DNA from: Pseudofrankia inefficax
GTDB taxonomy: Bacteria; Actinomycetota; Actinomycetes; Frankiales; Frankiaceae
NCBI RefSeq assembly: GCF_000166135.1
Contig: NC_014666.1
Span: 1,860,001-1,924,000, forward strand
Direction of reading: 5' to 3'
Length of the DNA: 64,000 nucleotides
Below the pieces are notes generated by a model. That model was not told the origin of the DNA. It ran no database searches and saw only the letters and a list, made by a program, of their open reading frames with translations. Within the stretch, counting starts at the first letter, position 1. Every line of letters begins with the position of its first letter. The translations under genes were made by a program, and so were the position numbers. Positions 26,553 to 35,035 of this stretch are shown one piece after another.

Positions 26553-27839
26553 ACAGGCACCGGTCACGGCGTGGCCCGGGGGGTGGTCCGGCTCGGTCGC
26601 GGTCAGCGTGCCGCCGTGCGCGTGCGCGATGTCCCGGGCTATCGCGAGGCCGAGCCCGCTGCCGCCGCCGTCCCGCGCCCGTGTCTCGTCCAGCCGCGTG
26701 AACCGGTCGAACACCGACTCGCGGTGCTGGGCGGGAATGCCAGGGCCGTCGTCGGACACCTGCACGGTCGCGGGCGCCGCCACCCGCACGACCACCGTGG
26801 ACGCGGCGTGCCGCACGGCGTTGTCGACCAGGTTCCCGACCATCCGGCGCAGGTGGGAGGCCGAGCCGGTCACGACCACGTCGGGGGCGATGTCCAGCGT
26901 CACCTGGACGTCCCCGCGCCGGGGCCGCAGCGCCTCCTCGGCGGCCACCTCGCCGAGGTCGACCTCGTCCACGCGCAGCGGCTCGCCGGCGTCTAGCCTC
27001 GCCAGCAGGAGCAGGTCGGCGGCCAGGTTCTGGAGCCGGTCCACGTCGGTGAGCGCCTCCTCGACCAGGCAGGGGGCCTCGCGCTGGCCTAGCTCCAGGC
27101 GGGTCCGCAGGATGGCCAGCGGGCTGCGCAGCTCGTGCGCCGCGTCCGCGACGAACCGCTTGTGCCGCTCGACCGCCTGCTGCAGCCGGTCGAGCGTCGC
27201 GTTCATCGTCCGTGCCAGCCGGGCGATCTCGTCGCCCGAGTGGGGCACCGGAACCCGCCGGTGCAGGTCGGTGGCCGTGATGTCGGCGAACGTCGCGCGG
27301 ATGGCCGAGACCGGGGCGAGCGCCCGTCCGGTCAGCAGCCAGGTCAGCCCGGCGACGAGCAGCAGCAGGACGGGCAGGCCCGCGAGCAGCAGATTCCGCA
27401 GCATCGCCAGCGCCGCGTCGGCCGGATCGAGCGAGACGCGGGCGGACACGGTCACGGGACCGGCCGCGGTGGCGACCTGGCGCTGGGCGGTGGCGTAGCC
27501 GGAGCCCCAGGCGACCTGCCCGGCCGTGCCGGCCCCGGTTCCCATGCTCTGTGAACCGGTCTGGCCGGCGACCTCGATGTTGGCCGCGCTGATGACCTTC
27601 ACGTCGGGGTCGGGTCCGACGACGTTGGTGATGACCAGCGCGGGCCGGCCGGGCTGGTCGGTTTCGGCGCCCTGGGTGAGGACGGCCGCGGCCTCGTCCG
27701 CTCGCCGCGCCGCCTCCTGGCTCGCGCCCGAGACGAGGCTTCCCCGCAGGACCAGGACGAGGACCAGGCCCGCGGTGCCGAGGGCCAGCGCGACCGTCAC
27801 CGTCGCCACCACCGTCGCGCGCAGCCGTACGGACCTCAT
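26412..27839 (-). CDS. sensor histidine kinase
   Basis: This 475-residue membrane kinase has two membrane helices (about 9-31 and 148-170) flanking an extracytoplasmic sensor loop, then HAMP (about 170-225). The HisKA box is FVADAAHELRSPL with phospho-acceptor His235. HATPase_c has N box NLVDNAVRHA, G1 DDGPGIP and G2 GGSGLGLAIA. Its start overlaps the response-regulator stop by one base. The C-terminal about 45 residues past the ATPase fold overlap the opposite-strand gene and may not be conserved. Confidence 0.95.
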   Translation of the reverse strand: MRSVRLRATVVATVTVALALGTAGLVLVLVLRGSLVSGASQEAARRADEAAAVLTQGAETDQPGRPALVITNVVGPDPDVKVISAANIEVAGQTGSQSMGTGAGTAGQVAWGSGYATAQRQVATAAGPVTVSARVSLDPADAALAMLRNLLLAGLPVLLLLVAGLTWLLTGRALAPVSAIRATFADITATDLHRRVPVPHSGDEIARLARTMNATLDRLQQAVERHKRFVADAAHELRSPLAILRTRLELGQREAPCLVEEALTDVDRLQNLAADLLLLARLDAGEPLRVDEVDLGEVAAEEALRPRRGDVQVTLDIAPDVVVTGSASHLRRMVGNLVDNAVRHAASTVVVRVAAPATVQVSDDGPGIPAQHRESVFDRFTRLDETRARDGGGSGLGLAIARDIAHAHGGTLTATEPDHPPGHAVTGACLRAELPTAARRLAGALPIVAAVDVAAVPGERDRLAVAGVPAVREVP

Positions 27840-28513
27840 CAGCAGGCTCCATCCAGCCGGTACCCCGCCCCTCGCACGGTGACCAGGCTCGCCCGGCCGA
27901 ACGGGGCGTCGATCTTGCGCCGCAGCGCGCTGATGTAGACCTCGACGATGCTCGGGTCGCCGTCGTAGGCGAAGTCCCAGGCCTGTTCGAGCAGCTCGGC
28001 CTTCGAGACCACCTCGCCCACCCGCCGGGCGAGCGCGTGCAGGACGGCGAACTCCTTCGGGGTGAGCGCGATCTCCGTCTCGCCGCGCCGGCAGCGCAGG
28101 CCGGCCGGGTCCACGGCCAGGTCACCCGCGGTCAGGACGACCGGTCGCTCCCGCCCACCGCGGCGGATCAGCGCCCGCAGCCGGGCCAGCAGCACCACGT
28201 AGGAGAACGGCTTGGAGAGGAAGTCGTCCGCGCCGGTGTCGAGCGCCTCCGCCTCGTCGTACTCCCCGTCCTTCGCGGTCAGCATCATGATCGGCGTCCA
28301 GTTGCCGTCCTCTCGCAGTCGGCGGCAGACGGCATAGCCGTTGAGCAGGGGCAGCATCACGTCGAGCACGATCGCGTCGTACCGGTTCTCGGTCGCCATC
28401 CACAGGCCCTCCTGGCCGTTGTGCGCGACATCGACCGCGAATCCCTCGCCGGCCAGCCCGCCGCGCAGCAGTCCGGCCAGCCGCTCTTCGTCCTCCACCA
28501 GCAGCACTCGCAT
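27839..28513 (-). CDS. OmpR/PhoB-family response regulator
   Basis: This 224-residue response regulator has a receiver domain (DAIVLDVMLPLLNG with the phospho-acceptor Asp near residue 51; Lys in SKPFSY) and a C-terminal winged helix (ALTPKEFAVLHALARRVGEV, then SIVEVYISALRRKID). It forms an operon with the kinase at 26412. CTTCAG-type repeats just upstream (28548-28573), between this gene and the divergent secreted-protein gene, are likely its binding sites. Confidence 0.96.
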   Translation of the reverse strand: MRVLLVEDEERLAGLLRGGLAGEGFAVDVAHNGQEGLWMATENRYDAIVLDVMLPLLNGYAVCRRLREDGNWTPIMMLTAKDGEYDEAEALDTGADDFLSKPFSYVVLLARLRALIRRGGRERPVVLTAGDLAVDPAGLRCRRGETEIALTPKEFAVLHALARRVGEVVSKAELLEQAWDFAYDGDPSIVEVYISALRRKIDAPFGRASLVTVRGAGYRLDGAC

Positions 28514-28547
28514 GACTACAGGGTGACGGACGCGACCTAATGGCTAC

Positions 28548-28573
28548 CTGAAGATCACTTCAGCTGGCTTCAG
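28548..28573. promoter_or_regulatory. CTTCAG direct and inverted repeats, likely response-regulator boxes
   Basis: Two CTTCAG direct repeats (28558-28563 and 28568-28573) are spaced ten bases apart, and the first also forms a perfect inverted repeat with CTGAAG (28548-28553) across ATCA. OmpR-type regulators bind direct repeats one helical turn apart. The site lies in the 133-base divergent gap and could serve both directions. Confidence 0.6.
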
Positions 28574-28646
28574 GGGTGCCTCAGCCGCCGGACGGGAGTC
28601 TGGCTCCGGCCCCAATGAGGGGGCCATCGAGAAGAGGAGGTGCACG

Positions 28647-29234
28647 ATGCGAATCCGCCGGATCGTCCTCGTCAGCGCGATCACCCTCGGGCTGGCCGGC
28701 TCGGGCGCCGCGGCCGCCAACGCCAGCGGTAACCAGCCCGGCTCCGGAGCCCCCTCGGGCCAGCCGTCGACCTGCCCCGCCCCGCCGCAGGGCGCGGGCC
28801 TCGACAACGTCCAGGTGAAGGACGGCAAGGTCTACCTGAACGGGAAGCTGGTCGGCACGGCCAAGCCAGGCGAGCCCGTGGCGGTGAAGGACGGCAAGGT
28901 CTACACCGGCGCGGCCGCCGAGGCGCTGCCCAAGCCGCCCGGGGCCGACGACTTCCAGGTGAAGGACGGCAAGATCTACCACAACGGAAAGGTGGTCGGT
29001 GAGGCCAAGCCCGGCACGCCGGTCGTGGTGCGGGACGGCCAGGTCGTCACCGGCGGTGCCGCCGAGGGGCTGCCGAAGCCGGCGGATGCCGACGGCCCGC
29101 ACCTGATCAGCGTGTTCGGCAGCGCCGGCCCCGGCGACAAGGGCCCCGGTGCCAAGGTCTTCGGCGAGAAGGGCCCCGGTGACAAGGGCGGCCTCGTCTG
29201 CGCGATCGAAGGCGCCCAGCCAAGCCAGGACTAG
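28647..29234 (+). CDS. secreted two-repeat protein of unknown function
   Basis: This 195-residue exported protein has a Sec signal peptide ending near AAANA-SG (about residue 26). Two tandem repeats of about 43 residues follow (about 53-95 and 100-142), each beginning with QVKDGK(V/I)Y and containing NGK(L/V)VG and LPKP. A glycine/lysine tail carries GPGDKG motifs. No enzyme domain is seen. It is divergent from the two-component system and shares its operator region, so it is probably a regulated envelope protein. Its repeats resemble beta-hairpin units and could bind a surface ligand. Confidence 0.75.
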   Translation: MRIRRIVLVSAITLGLAGSGAAAANASGNQPGSGAPSGQPSTCPAPPQGAGLDNVQVKDGKVYLNGKLVGTAKPGEPVAVKDGKVYTGAAAEALPKPPGADDFQVKDGKIYHNGKVVGEAKPGTPVVVRDGQVVTGGAAEGLPKPADADGPHLISVFGSAGPGDKGPGAKVFGEKGPGDKGGLVCAIEGAQPSQD

Positions 29235-29257
29235 CGGCGCGGAACCCGTTTGGCCGC

Positions 29258-29299
29258 GCGCGGAGCCGCGCCCCGTTGGTGGTGGGCGCGGCTCCGCGC
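29258..29299. terminator. 16-pair hairpin between convergent genes
   Basis: GCGCGGAGCCGCGCCC and its exact complement form a stem with a 10-base loop, 24 bases after the secreted-protein stop and 36 bases beyond the stop of the convergent LuxR gene. It can act in both directions. There is no T run. Confidence 0.6.
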
Positions 29300-29334
29300 C
29301 GCGTTCGTGGCCCTCTAGTCGTCGGGTCGCTACG

Positions 29335-32151
29335 TCATGATCGACGTCGTTCGCGCCACCGCGCGAGTTCGACGCGGTTGGCGCAGCCGGTCTTGGCCAG
29401 GATTCGACGCATGTGGCTCTCGACGGTCCGTTCGGACAGCACCAGTGCACGGGCGATGTCCCGGTTGGACATCGCCTGCGCGACCAGCGCCAGTACCTCG
29501 TTCTCGCGGTCGGAGAGCGGATCGGTGGCACGGGCCAGGCCCGCGGCGTCGGCGATCAGGGCGTCGGCCGCCCGCAGCGGGCCCGGCAGGTCGAGCCGGC
29601 GCGCGTCGGCGGCGGCCTGCCGGGCCAGCTCGGCGGCCGGTCGGATCGCTCCGGTGGCGGTGAGCGCGCGCGCCAGAGCCAGGCGACCGTGGACGACGAA
29701 CGGACGAGCACCCAACCGGGCGTCGACCCGGATTCCCTCTTCCAGCAGCGGGATCGCCGCCTCCGGCCGGCCAGCACCGAGTTCCAGCTGGCCGAGCACG
29801 CGCGCGGTGGCGCCGTAGAAGAACACCGACCCCGCGCCGACCGCCAGCGTGGTCGTGAGCGTGGCCGCCATCCAGTCACGGACCTTGACGCAGCCGGGGA
29901 CGTCGCCGAACTCGGTCGCCAGGAACGCCAGGTAGGTCAGGGCCGCGGCGTCGTGCGCGGTACGGGCGGCGACCAGCACCGGCAGCAGCGGCTCGTAGAG
30001 GTCGAAGGCCTCGGCGTCGCGACCCGCGAGGTGCAGCGCCGCGGCGAGCAGCGCGCGGGCGACCGGCGGGAGGCTGTGGACCTCGGCGAGGTGCAGGTCC
30101 CAGCCCGCGGCGAGGTCGGTCCGGTCGCCGCGCACCATGGCCAGGCCCACGGTCTGGCCGAGATGGATGTAGTGGGCTGACGTGTCATGCCAGGTGACGG
30201 CCAGCGCGAAGGCCTCGCCGCCCAGCCGGCGGCAGCCGTCGAAATCCCCCGCGAGCGCGGCGAAGGAGGCTCGGCGGCGCAGCAGGTGCCAGCGCACCAA
30301 CGGAAGCCCGGTCTGGGCGGCGAGCGCGCGCATCGCCTCCACCTCGATGCGGGCCGCGGCCAGGTCCGCCCGGTGGACCGCGCGGTCGGACCGCCACGCG
30401 TGGGCCCACAGGCGGGCGAGCGGGCGTTCGGTCGGACCGGCGAGGTCGATGGCCCGGCCTCCGAGCGCGTACACCTCGTCCGCCTGGTCGGGCCGCCAGG
30501 CGACCATCACCCGGGCGTGGATCGCGTCCAGCTCGGCGTCGGTGTCCCCGGTGGCCTCGGCCTCGACCAGGGCCTGCGCCGACCAGCGGGCCGCCTCGTC
30601 CACCTGGCCGAGCTCGATCAGCGCGCAGGCCAGCGCGGCCTGGATCCGGGAACGCAGCACCGCGGTGCCCGTGGCGCCCACGGCGAGGGCGCGGCGGCAG
30701 AGGGCCTCGACCCGCGCGTTGGTGTCGGGATGGCCGATGCCCTGCACGGTGATCGCGGCGCGGGCCACCACATCGGCCCGGCCGGACCGTTCTCCGTCGG
30801 TGGCCGCGCGTTCGCAGCTGGCGAGGGCCGCCGTGATGTGGCCACCGAGGTACTGCGCGCGGGCCAGGTCGAGCAGCACCTCGGTGGTGTCGACGCCGCA
30901 GTCCGCCGGTGCCCGGTCGGCCGCGTCGAGGGCGGACTCCAGGTAGGACGCCGCCTCGTCGTACGCGCCGGCGGCCCGTGCGGCGTCGGCGGCCCGCACG
31001 GCCCAGCCCGCGGCCCGGCTCGGCTCGTCGGCGCGGGCCCAGTGCCGGGCGACGGCGCCAGCCCGCTCGTCGCGTCCCCGGGCGAGGGGCTCCAGCAGTT
31101 CCGCGGCGCGGCGGTGCAGCGTGAGCCGGCGCCGCGGGGCGAGCGAGGCGTAGACGGCGTCGTGGACCAGCGAGTGCGCGAACCGGACCGGCGCGCCGGC
31201 GACCGGTGCGACCTCCACCAGGCCGGTCGGCACGGCCGGGAGCAGCCGATGCGCGGCGACACCGGCGTCGACCCCGATCAGGCCGCCGAGCAGGGCCGGG
31301 TCGGCCTCGGCGCCGAGCACGCTGAGCGCCTCGACGGCGTCGGCCGCGACCGGCCCGGCGGAGCGCATCGCCGCCGTGACGAGGCCGCGGAACTCGGCCG
31401 CCTCGCCGACCGCGGCCGCCCAACCGCCGTCGCCGCGCAGCGGCCCGGCCGCGACCCGACTGAGCGTGCGCAGGTAGAGGGGATTGCCACCGGACAGTTC
31501 GATCGCCCTGCGCACCGCGCGCGGATCGGACCGCGCCACGGCCGACGTGAGGTAGGCGCCGGCCTCGGCGGGAGCCAGCGGCCCGAGGTGCACGTCGTCG
31601 GTGGCGCCGTGTCGCGGTAGCGCGTCCAACGCGCCGGCGAGCGCGCCGCGGTGGGCGCCGACCACCAGAACCGGCAGGCGTCGGACCTCGGTGGCGACGC
31701 GGGCGAGCAGCCGCAGCGTCGCGCGGTCGGCCCAGTGCAGGTCGTCCAGGACGATCACCAGCCCGGCCGCCGCGGCCGTCGCCGCCAGGGCGTCGATGAC
31801 CTGGGTGTCGGCGGCGAAGGTGGTCGCCGCCGCGTCCTGAGCGCTGCCGTGCTCCCGTTGCGCGTCACCCGCGACAACCGCCGACAGCGCGTCACGCGGC
31901 CCGGGCAGGCCGCGCAGCGCGCGGGTCCACGGCCACAGCGGAGGCGCACCCTGGTCCGCGACCGCGCTGCCCCACACGACCGGTGTCGGGGCGGCCTCGG
32001 CCACGAGCTCCTCGATCAGCCGGGTCTTGCCGATCCCCGCCGGGCCGCTGACCATGACCACGCCGCCGGATCCGGCCCGAGCGTCGGCCAGCCGCCGGCG
32101 CAGCAGGTCGAGTTCGTCCTGCCGCCCGACGAAGCGGTCATCGGCTGCCAC
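29335..32151 (-). CDS. LuxR-family regulator with AAA/NTPase domain (LAL type)
   Basis: This 938-residue regulator is of the large ATP-binding LuxR class. An N-terminal AAA_16 domain has Walker A SGPAGIGKT (about residue 35) and Walker B LVIVLDDLHWAD. A long helical TPR-like middle region follows, then a C-terminal LuxR helix-turn-helix (LSDRENEVLALVAQAMSNRD, ALVLSERTVESHM). The start is GTG 32151. Such proteins activate transcription after ligand-induced ATP binding. It is divergent from the GshB-MAPEG-MFS operon, its most likely target by position. Confidence 0.93.
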   Translation of the reverse strand: MAADDRFVGRQDELDLLRRRLADARAGSGGVVMVSGPAGIGKTRLIEELVAEAAPTPVVWGSAVADQGAPPLWPWTRALRGLPGPRDALSAVVAGDAQREHGSAQDAAATTFAADTQVIDALAATAAAAGLVIVLDDLHWADRATLRLLARVATEVRRLPVLVVGAHRGALAGALDALPRHGATDDVHLGPLAPAEAGAYLTSAVARSDPRAVRRAIELSGGNPLYLRTLSRVAAGPLRGDGGWAAAVGEAAEFRGLVTAAMRSAGPVAADAVEALSVLGAEADPALLGGLIGVDAGVAAHRLLPAVPTGLVEVAPVAGAPVRFAHSLVHDAVYASLAPRRRLTLHRRAAELLEPLARGRDERAGAVARHWARADEPSRAAGWAVRAADAARAAGAYDEAASYLESALDAADRAPADCGVDTTEVLLDLARAQYLGGHITAALASCERAATDGERSGRADVVARAAITVQGIGHPDTNARVEALCRRALAVGATGTAVLRSRIQAALACALIELGQVDEAARWSAQALVEAEATGDTDAELDAIHARVMVAWRPDQADEVYALGGRAIDLAGPTERPLARLWAHAWRSDRAVHRADLAAARIEVEAMRALAAQTGLPLVRWHLLRRRASFAALAGDFDGCRRLGGEAFALAVTWHDTSAHYIHLGQTVGLAMVRGDRTDLAAGWDLHLAEVHSLPPVARALLAAALHLAGRDAEAFDLYEPLLPVLVAARTAHDAAALTYLAFLATEFGDVPGCVKVRDWMAATLTTTLAVGAGSVFFYGATARVLGQLELGAGRPEAAIPLLEEGIRVDARLGARPFVVHGRLALARALTATGAIRPAAELARQAAADARRLDLPGPLRAADALIADAAGLARATDPLSDRENEVLALVAQAMSNRDIARALVLSERTVESHMRRILAKTGCANRVELARWRERRRS

Positions 32152-32310
32152 CCGGGCATTATCGCGGGTGCCAGGGGGTCACGAGAGCGTCTGTGCCGGC
32201 GCCGGGCGCGGCCCGGATTGCGTGCCGTGGTTACGTACCGGCACTGATGTGACCAGGGGCGAGCGACCCGATCGTGGACCCATGACCACAACGCATCGCA
32301 CCCCCCTGCC

Positions 32311-33282
32311 ATGAAGATCGCTTTCGTGGCCGACCCGCTGGAGTCGTTGGACGCCACGGTCGACACCACGGTCGGTCTGATGCACGCCGCGCAGGACCGC
32401 GGCGCCGAGGTGTGGGCCACCGAGGCCGTCCGCCTGGAGGCGGTCCGCGGCCGGGCCCGGGCCCAGGCCCGTCGGGTGCGGCTGGCGCCGACCCACCCGG
32501 CCGGTGGCTGCCGCTGGTCCGTGGCCGACGCCTGGTTCACCGCGTCGGCACCGACCATCGTGTGGCTCGACGACATGGACGCCCTGTTCATGCGCACCGA
32601 ACCGCCGCTGGACGCGACCTACACCACGGCGACGCTGATCCTCGACCTGCTCGTGCCCGCGCGTACGGCCCTCATCAATGACCCTCGCGGGCTGCGCGCC
32701 TGCAGCGAGCATCTGTTGGCGCTGCATTTCGACGACCTGATACCGCCAACCGTCGTCACCGCCGACGGCGACACCATCCGCGACTTCCTGACGCAGCACG
32801 GCACAGCGGTGCTGAAACCCGTCGACGGGTTCGGCGGCCGCGGAGTCCTCCGACTGGACCGGCACGACCCCAATCTCGCGTCACTCCTCGAACTCGCCAC
32901 GGCCGGTGGCACGCGCGCCGTCGTGGTGCAGCGGTTCCTGCGCGAGGTCGCCGCCGGGAACAAGCGCGTCTTCGTCATCGCCGGCGAGCCGGTGGGCGCC
33001 GTCTACCGGTACCCGGCCGCCGGCGACTTCCGGATCGGTGACGCGACGGCGCAGGCGCCGATCACGGACCGCGACCGCGAGATCTGCGCCCGGCTCGCCC
33101 CCGTGCTGCGGGCCAACGGCATCCACCTCGCCGGACTCGACGTCATCGGCCCCCACCTCATCGAAGTCAACGTGACCAGCGTGGGCGCCCTGCGCAAGGC
33201 CGACGCCCTGCTCGGCTGGACCCTCTGCGCGGACCTTCTGGACAGTGTCCTGCCCGCGCCGACCCTGGAGAGAAGCGCATGA
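32311..33282 (+). CDS. gshB: glutathione synthetase-like (GshB) ATP-grasp enzyme
   Basis: This 323-residue protein has the layout of prokaryotic glutathione synthetase: an N-terminal GSH-S_N domain (MKIAFVADPLESL, then TIVWLDDMDALFMRTEPP and INDPRGLRACSEHL), and an ATP-grasp half (AVLKPVDGFGGRGVLRL, then VFVIAGEPVGAVYRYP, and LIEVNVTSVGAL). Length matches GshB. Glutathione is unusual in actinobacteria, which rely on mycothiol, and no GshA-like ligase is adjacent. The gene overlaps a MAPEG gene by four bases. A different gamma-glutamyl or peptide ligation cannot be excluded. Confidence 0.85.
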   Translation: MKIAFVADPLESLDATVDTTVGLMHAAQDRGAEVWATEAVRLEAVRGRARAQARRVRLAPTHPAGGCRWSVADAWFTASAPTIVWLDDMDALFMRTEPPLDATYTTATLILDLLVPARTALINDPRGLRACSEHLLALHFDDLIPPTVVTADGDTIRDFLTQHGTAVLKPVDGFGGRGVLRLDRHDPNLASLLELATAGGTRAVVVQRFLREVAAGNKRVFVIAGEPVGAVYRYPAAGDFRIGDATAQAPITDRDREICARLAPVLRANGIHLAGLDVIGPHLIEVNVTSVGALRKADALLGWTLCADLLDSVLPAPTLERSA

Positions 33283-33677
33283 CCATCGCCATCAGCTGCG
33301 CCGCCATTCTCGGCGCGCTCGTCTTCGGCCTCGGCTTCAACGTGTCCCGCCTGCGCGGGATCGTCGGCAAGGCCGGCGGCGCCCAGCAGCCGACCGATCC
33401 CACCGACCGGCTGTTCGTCGCGGTCCGCGCGCACGGCAACGCGGCCGAGTACGTGCCGACGCTCATGGTCCTGTTCCTGCTCGTGGGGGAGCGCAGCCCG
33501 GCCGCCGTGGCGATCCCACTGATCATCGGTGCCACGGTCGCCCGCCTCGCTCACGTGGTCGGCATGCTGACCACGCCTGACTGGTCGATCCCGACCCGGT
33601 CCCGGCTGGTCGGTGCCCTGGGCACCTATCTGTTCGGCGTGGCCCTCGCGATCGCCGCCGCGGTGACGCTGCTGTGA
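33279..33677 (+). CDS. MAPEG family membrane protein
   Basis: This 132-residue four-helix membrane protein is of the MAPEG family (membrane-associated eicosanoid and glutathione metabolism). FNVSRLRGIVGK and RAHGNAAEYVP are the usual conserved pieces, with Arg, Asn and Glu at expected positions. ATGA overlap with gshB and GTGA overlap with the MFS gene show coupled translation. Family members conjugate or peroxidise with glutathione, so the pair suggests a glutathione-based membrane detoxification step. Confidence 0.88.
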   Translation: MTIAISCAAILGALVFGLGFNVSRLRGIVGKAGGAQQPTDPTDRLFVAVRAHGNAAEYVPTLMVLFLLVGERSPAAVAIPLIIGATVARLAHVVGMLTTPDWSIPTRSRLVGALGTYLFGVALAIAAAVTLL

Positions 33678-35035
33678 GCCGGACCTCCCGGACCTTCCGG
33701 ATCGCTCGGCCCCGAGGCACATCGAGCGCCACGTCGCCGCTCGGGGCACTGCGCTCGCCGGGCTTCCGGCGCTACCTGCTCGGCCAGGTGCCGTCGGTGA
33801 CAGGTTCCTGGGCCCAGGTCGTCGCGTTGTCGTGGGCCGTGGTCGACCGCGATCCGGCGGCCCTGGGCTGGGTGGTCGCCGCGCAGTTCACGCCGAGCCT
33901 GGTGCTCGGCCCGTGGTTCGGCGCGGTGACCGACCGGCATGACCGCAAGCGGATCCTGATGTTCGCCGAGGCCGGCCTGGGGGCCGTCGCCGCGGCGTAT
34001 GCGCTGGCCGCCGCCACCGGGCACCTCACGCTCGGTGTCATCGGTGTCCTCGCGTGCTGCTGGGGCGTGCTCAACGCACTGGACACGCCGGCCCGGCGGG
34101 CGCTCGTCCCGATGCTGGTCACCCCGGACCGCTCGGCCAGCGCGTCGGCCCTGAGCGGCATGGTGCTGCTGTCCGGGATGACCGCCGGCTCGGCCCTCGG
34201 CGCCGCGCTGGTCGCCGCGGCCGGAGTCACGACCGCCTTCGCCGTCAACGCCGCGACGTTCGCCTTCGACCTCGCCGTCCTCGCCACCATCCGGGCCGGA
34301 GCCTCGCCGCGGGTCGCACGGGCGCCTCGGCAGCTACGCGACGGGCTCGCCTACCTTCGCCACACGCCCCGGCTGCGCACGCCGTTGGTCGCCCTGGCCG
34401 TGCTGGCGACGCTTGCCTTCACCGTCCAGGTGTCGGTCCCGATCCTGGTGCGAACCGTGTTCGGCGCCGGCGCGGGCGTCGTCGGCATCGCGTTCACGGT
34501 GGTCACGGCCGGTGGGCTCGTCGGATCGGTGCTGTTCGCGACCTACTCCGGCGGCCGGGCGCTGGTCGGCGCGGCGGCCGGCATGGCGGCGTCGATGGCG
34601 CTCACCGCGGCCGCGCCGACTCTGGGTGTCGCGCTGATCGCGCTGGCCGGGGTCGGTCTGACCTGGTCGGTGTTCATCGCCGCGACCGTGGCCATCCTGC
34701 AGACGGCAGAGCCCGCGTTCATGGGCCGGGTGATGTCGTGGCTCGCCGTCGTGCTCGTCGGCGGGTTGGCCGCGGGCGCGGCCGTGGCCGGCGTGGTCAC
34801 CAGGTTCGCCGGCGGCCGGGCGCCGTTCGTCGTCGGAGCCATCGCCGCCATCGCCGCCGCGGCCCTCACCTCCGGCACCGGCCGAGCGCCTGACCGCGCG
34901 GTCAGCCGGAGTACGGATCCCGCAGGGTCATCGGGGTTCCCGCGAGGTCGAGAGCCGGCTGAGGGAAGCGGGGGCCCGCCGTGTAGTAGCGGGCCCGGGT
35001 TCGGCCGACCGGCACCAGGACCTGAGCGGTGGTGA
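33674..35035 (+). CDS. MFS transporter (MFS_3 / effector-type)
   Basis: This 453-residue transporter starts at GTG 33674 inside the MAPEG stop. It begins SPGFRRYLLGQVPS and has about twelve hydrophobic segments, with the cytoplasmic loop GAVTDRHDRKRIL between the second and third. This is typical of MFS_3 drug exporters and siderophore transporters. The last about 45 residues are low-complexity and overlap the 3' end of the convergent Fic gene by 134 bases, so the functional protein probably ends near residue 405. As third gene in the operon it may export the conjugated product. Confidence 0.88.
   Translation: MSRTSRTFRIARPRGTSSATSPLGALRSPGFRRYLLGQVPSVTGSWAQVVALSWAVVDRDPAALGWVVAAQFTPSLVLGPWFGAVTDRHDRKRILMFAEAGLGAVAAAYALAAATGHLTLGVIGVLACCWGVLNALDTPARRALVPMLVTPDRSASASALSGMVLLSGMTAGSALGAALVAAAGVTTAFAVNAATFAFDLAVLATIRAGASPRVARAPRQLRDGLAYLRHTPRLRTPLVALAVLATLAFTVQVSVPILVRTVFGAGAGVVGIAFTVVTAGGLVGSVLFATYSGGRALVGAAAGMAASMALTAAAPTLGVALIALAGVGLTWSVFIAATVAILQTAEPAFMGRVMSWLAVVLVGGLAAGAAVAGVVTRFAGGRAPFVVGAIAAIAAAALTSGTGRAPDRAVSRSTDPAGSSGFPRGREPAEGSGGPPCSSGPGFGRPAPGPERW

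Noticed and set aside
28581-29531. 316-codon minus-strand frame
   Set aside because: Antisense to the secreted repeat protein; its repeats are mirror images of that gene.
30187-31620. 477-codon plus-strand frame
   Set aside because: Antisense to the LuxR/AAA regulator, which has clear domains.
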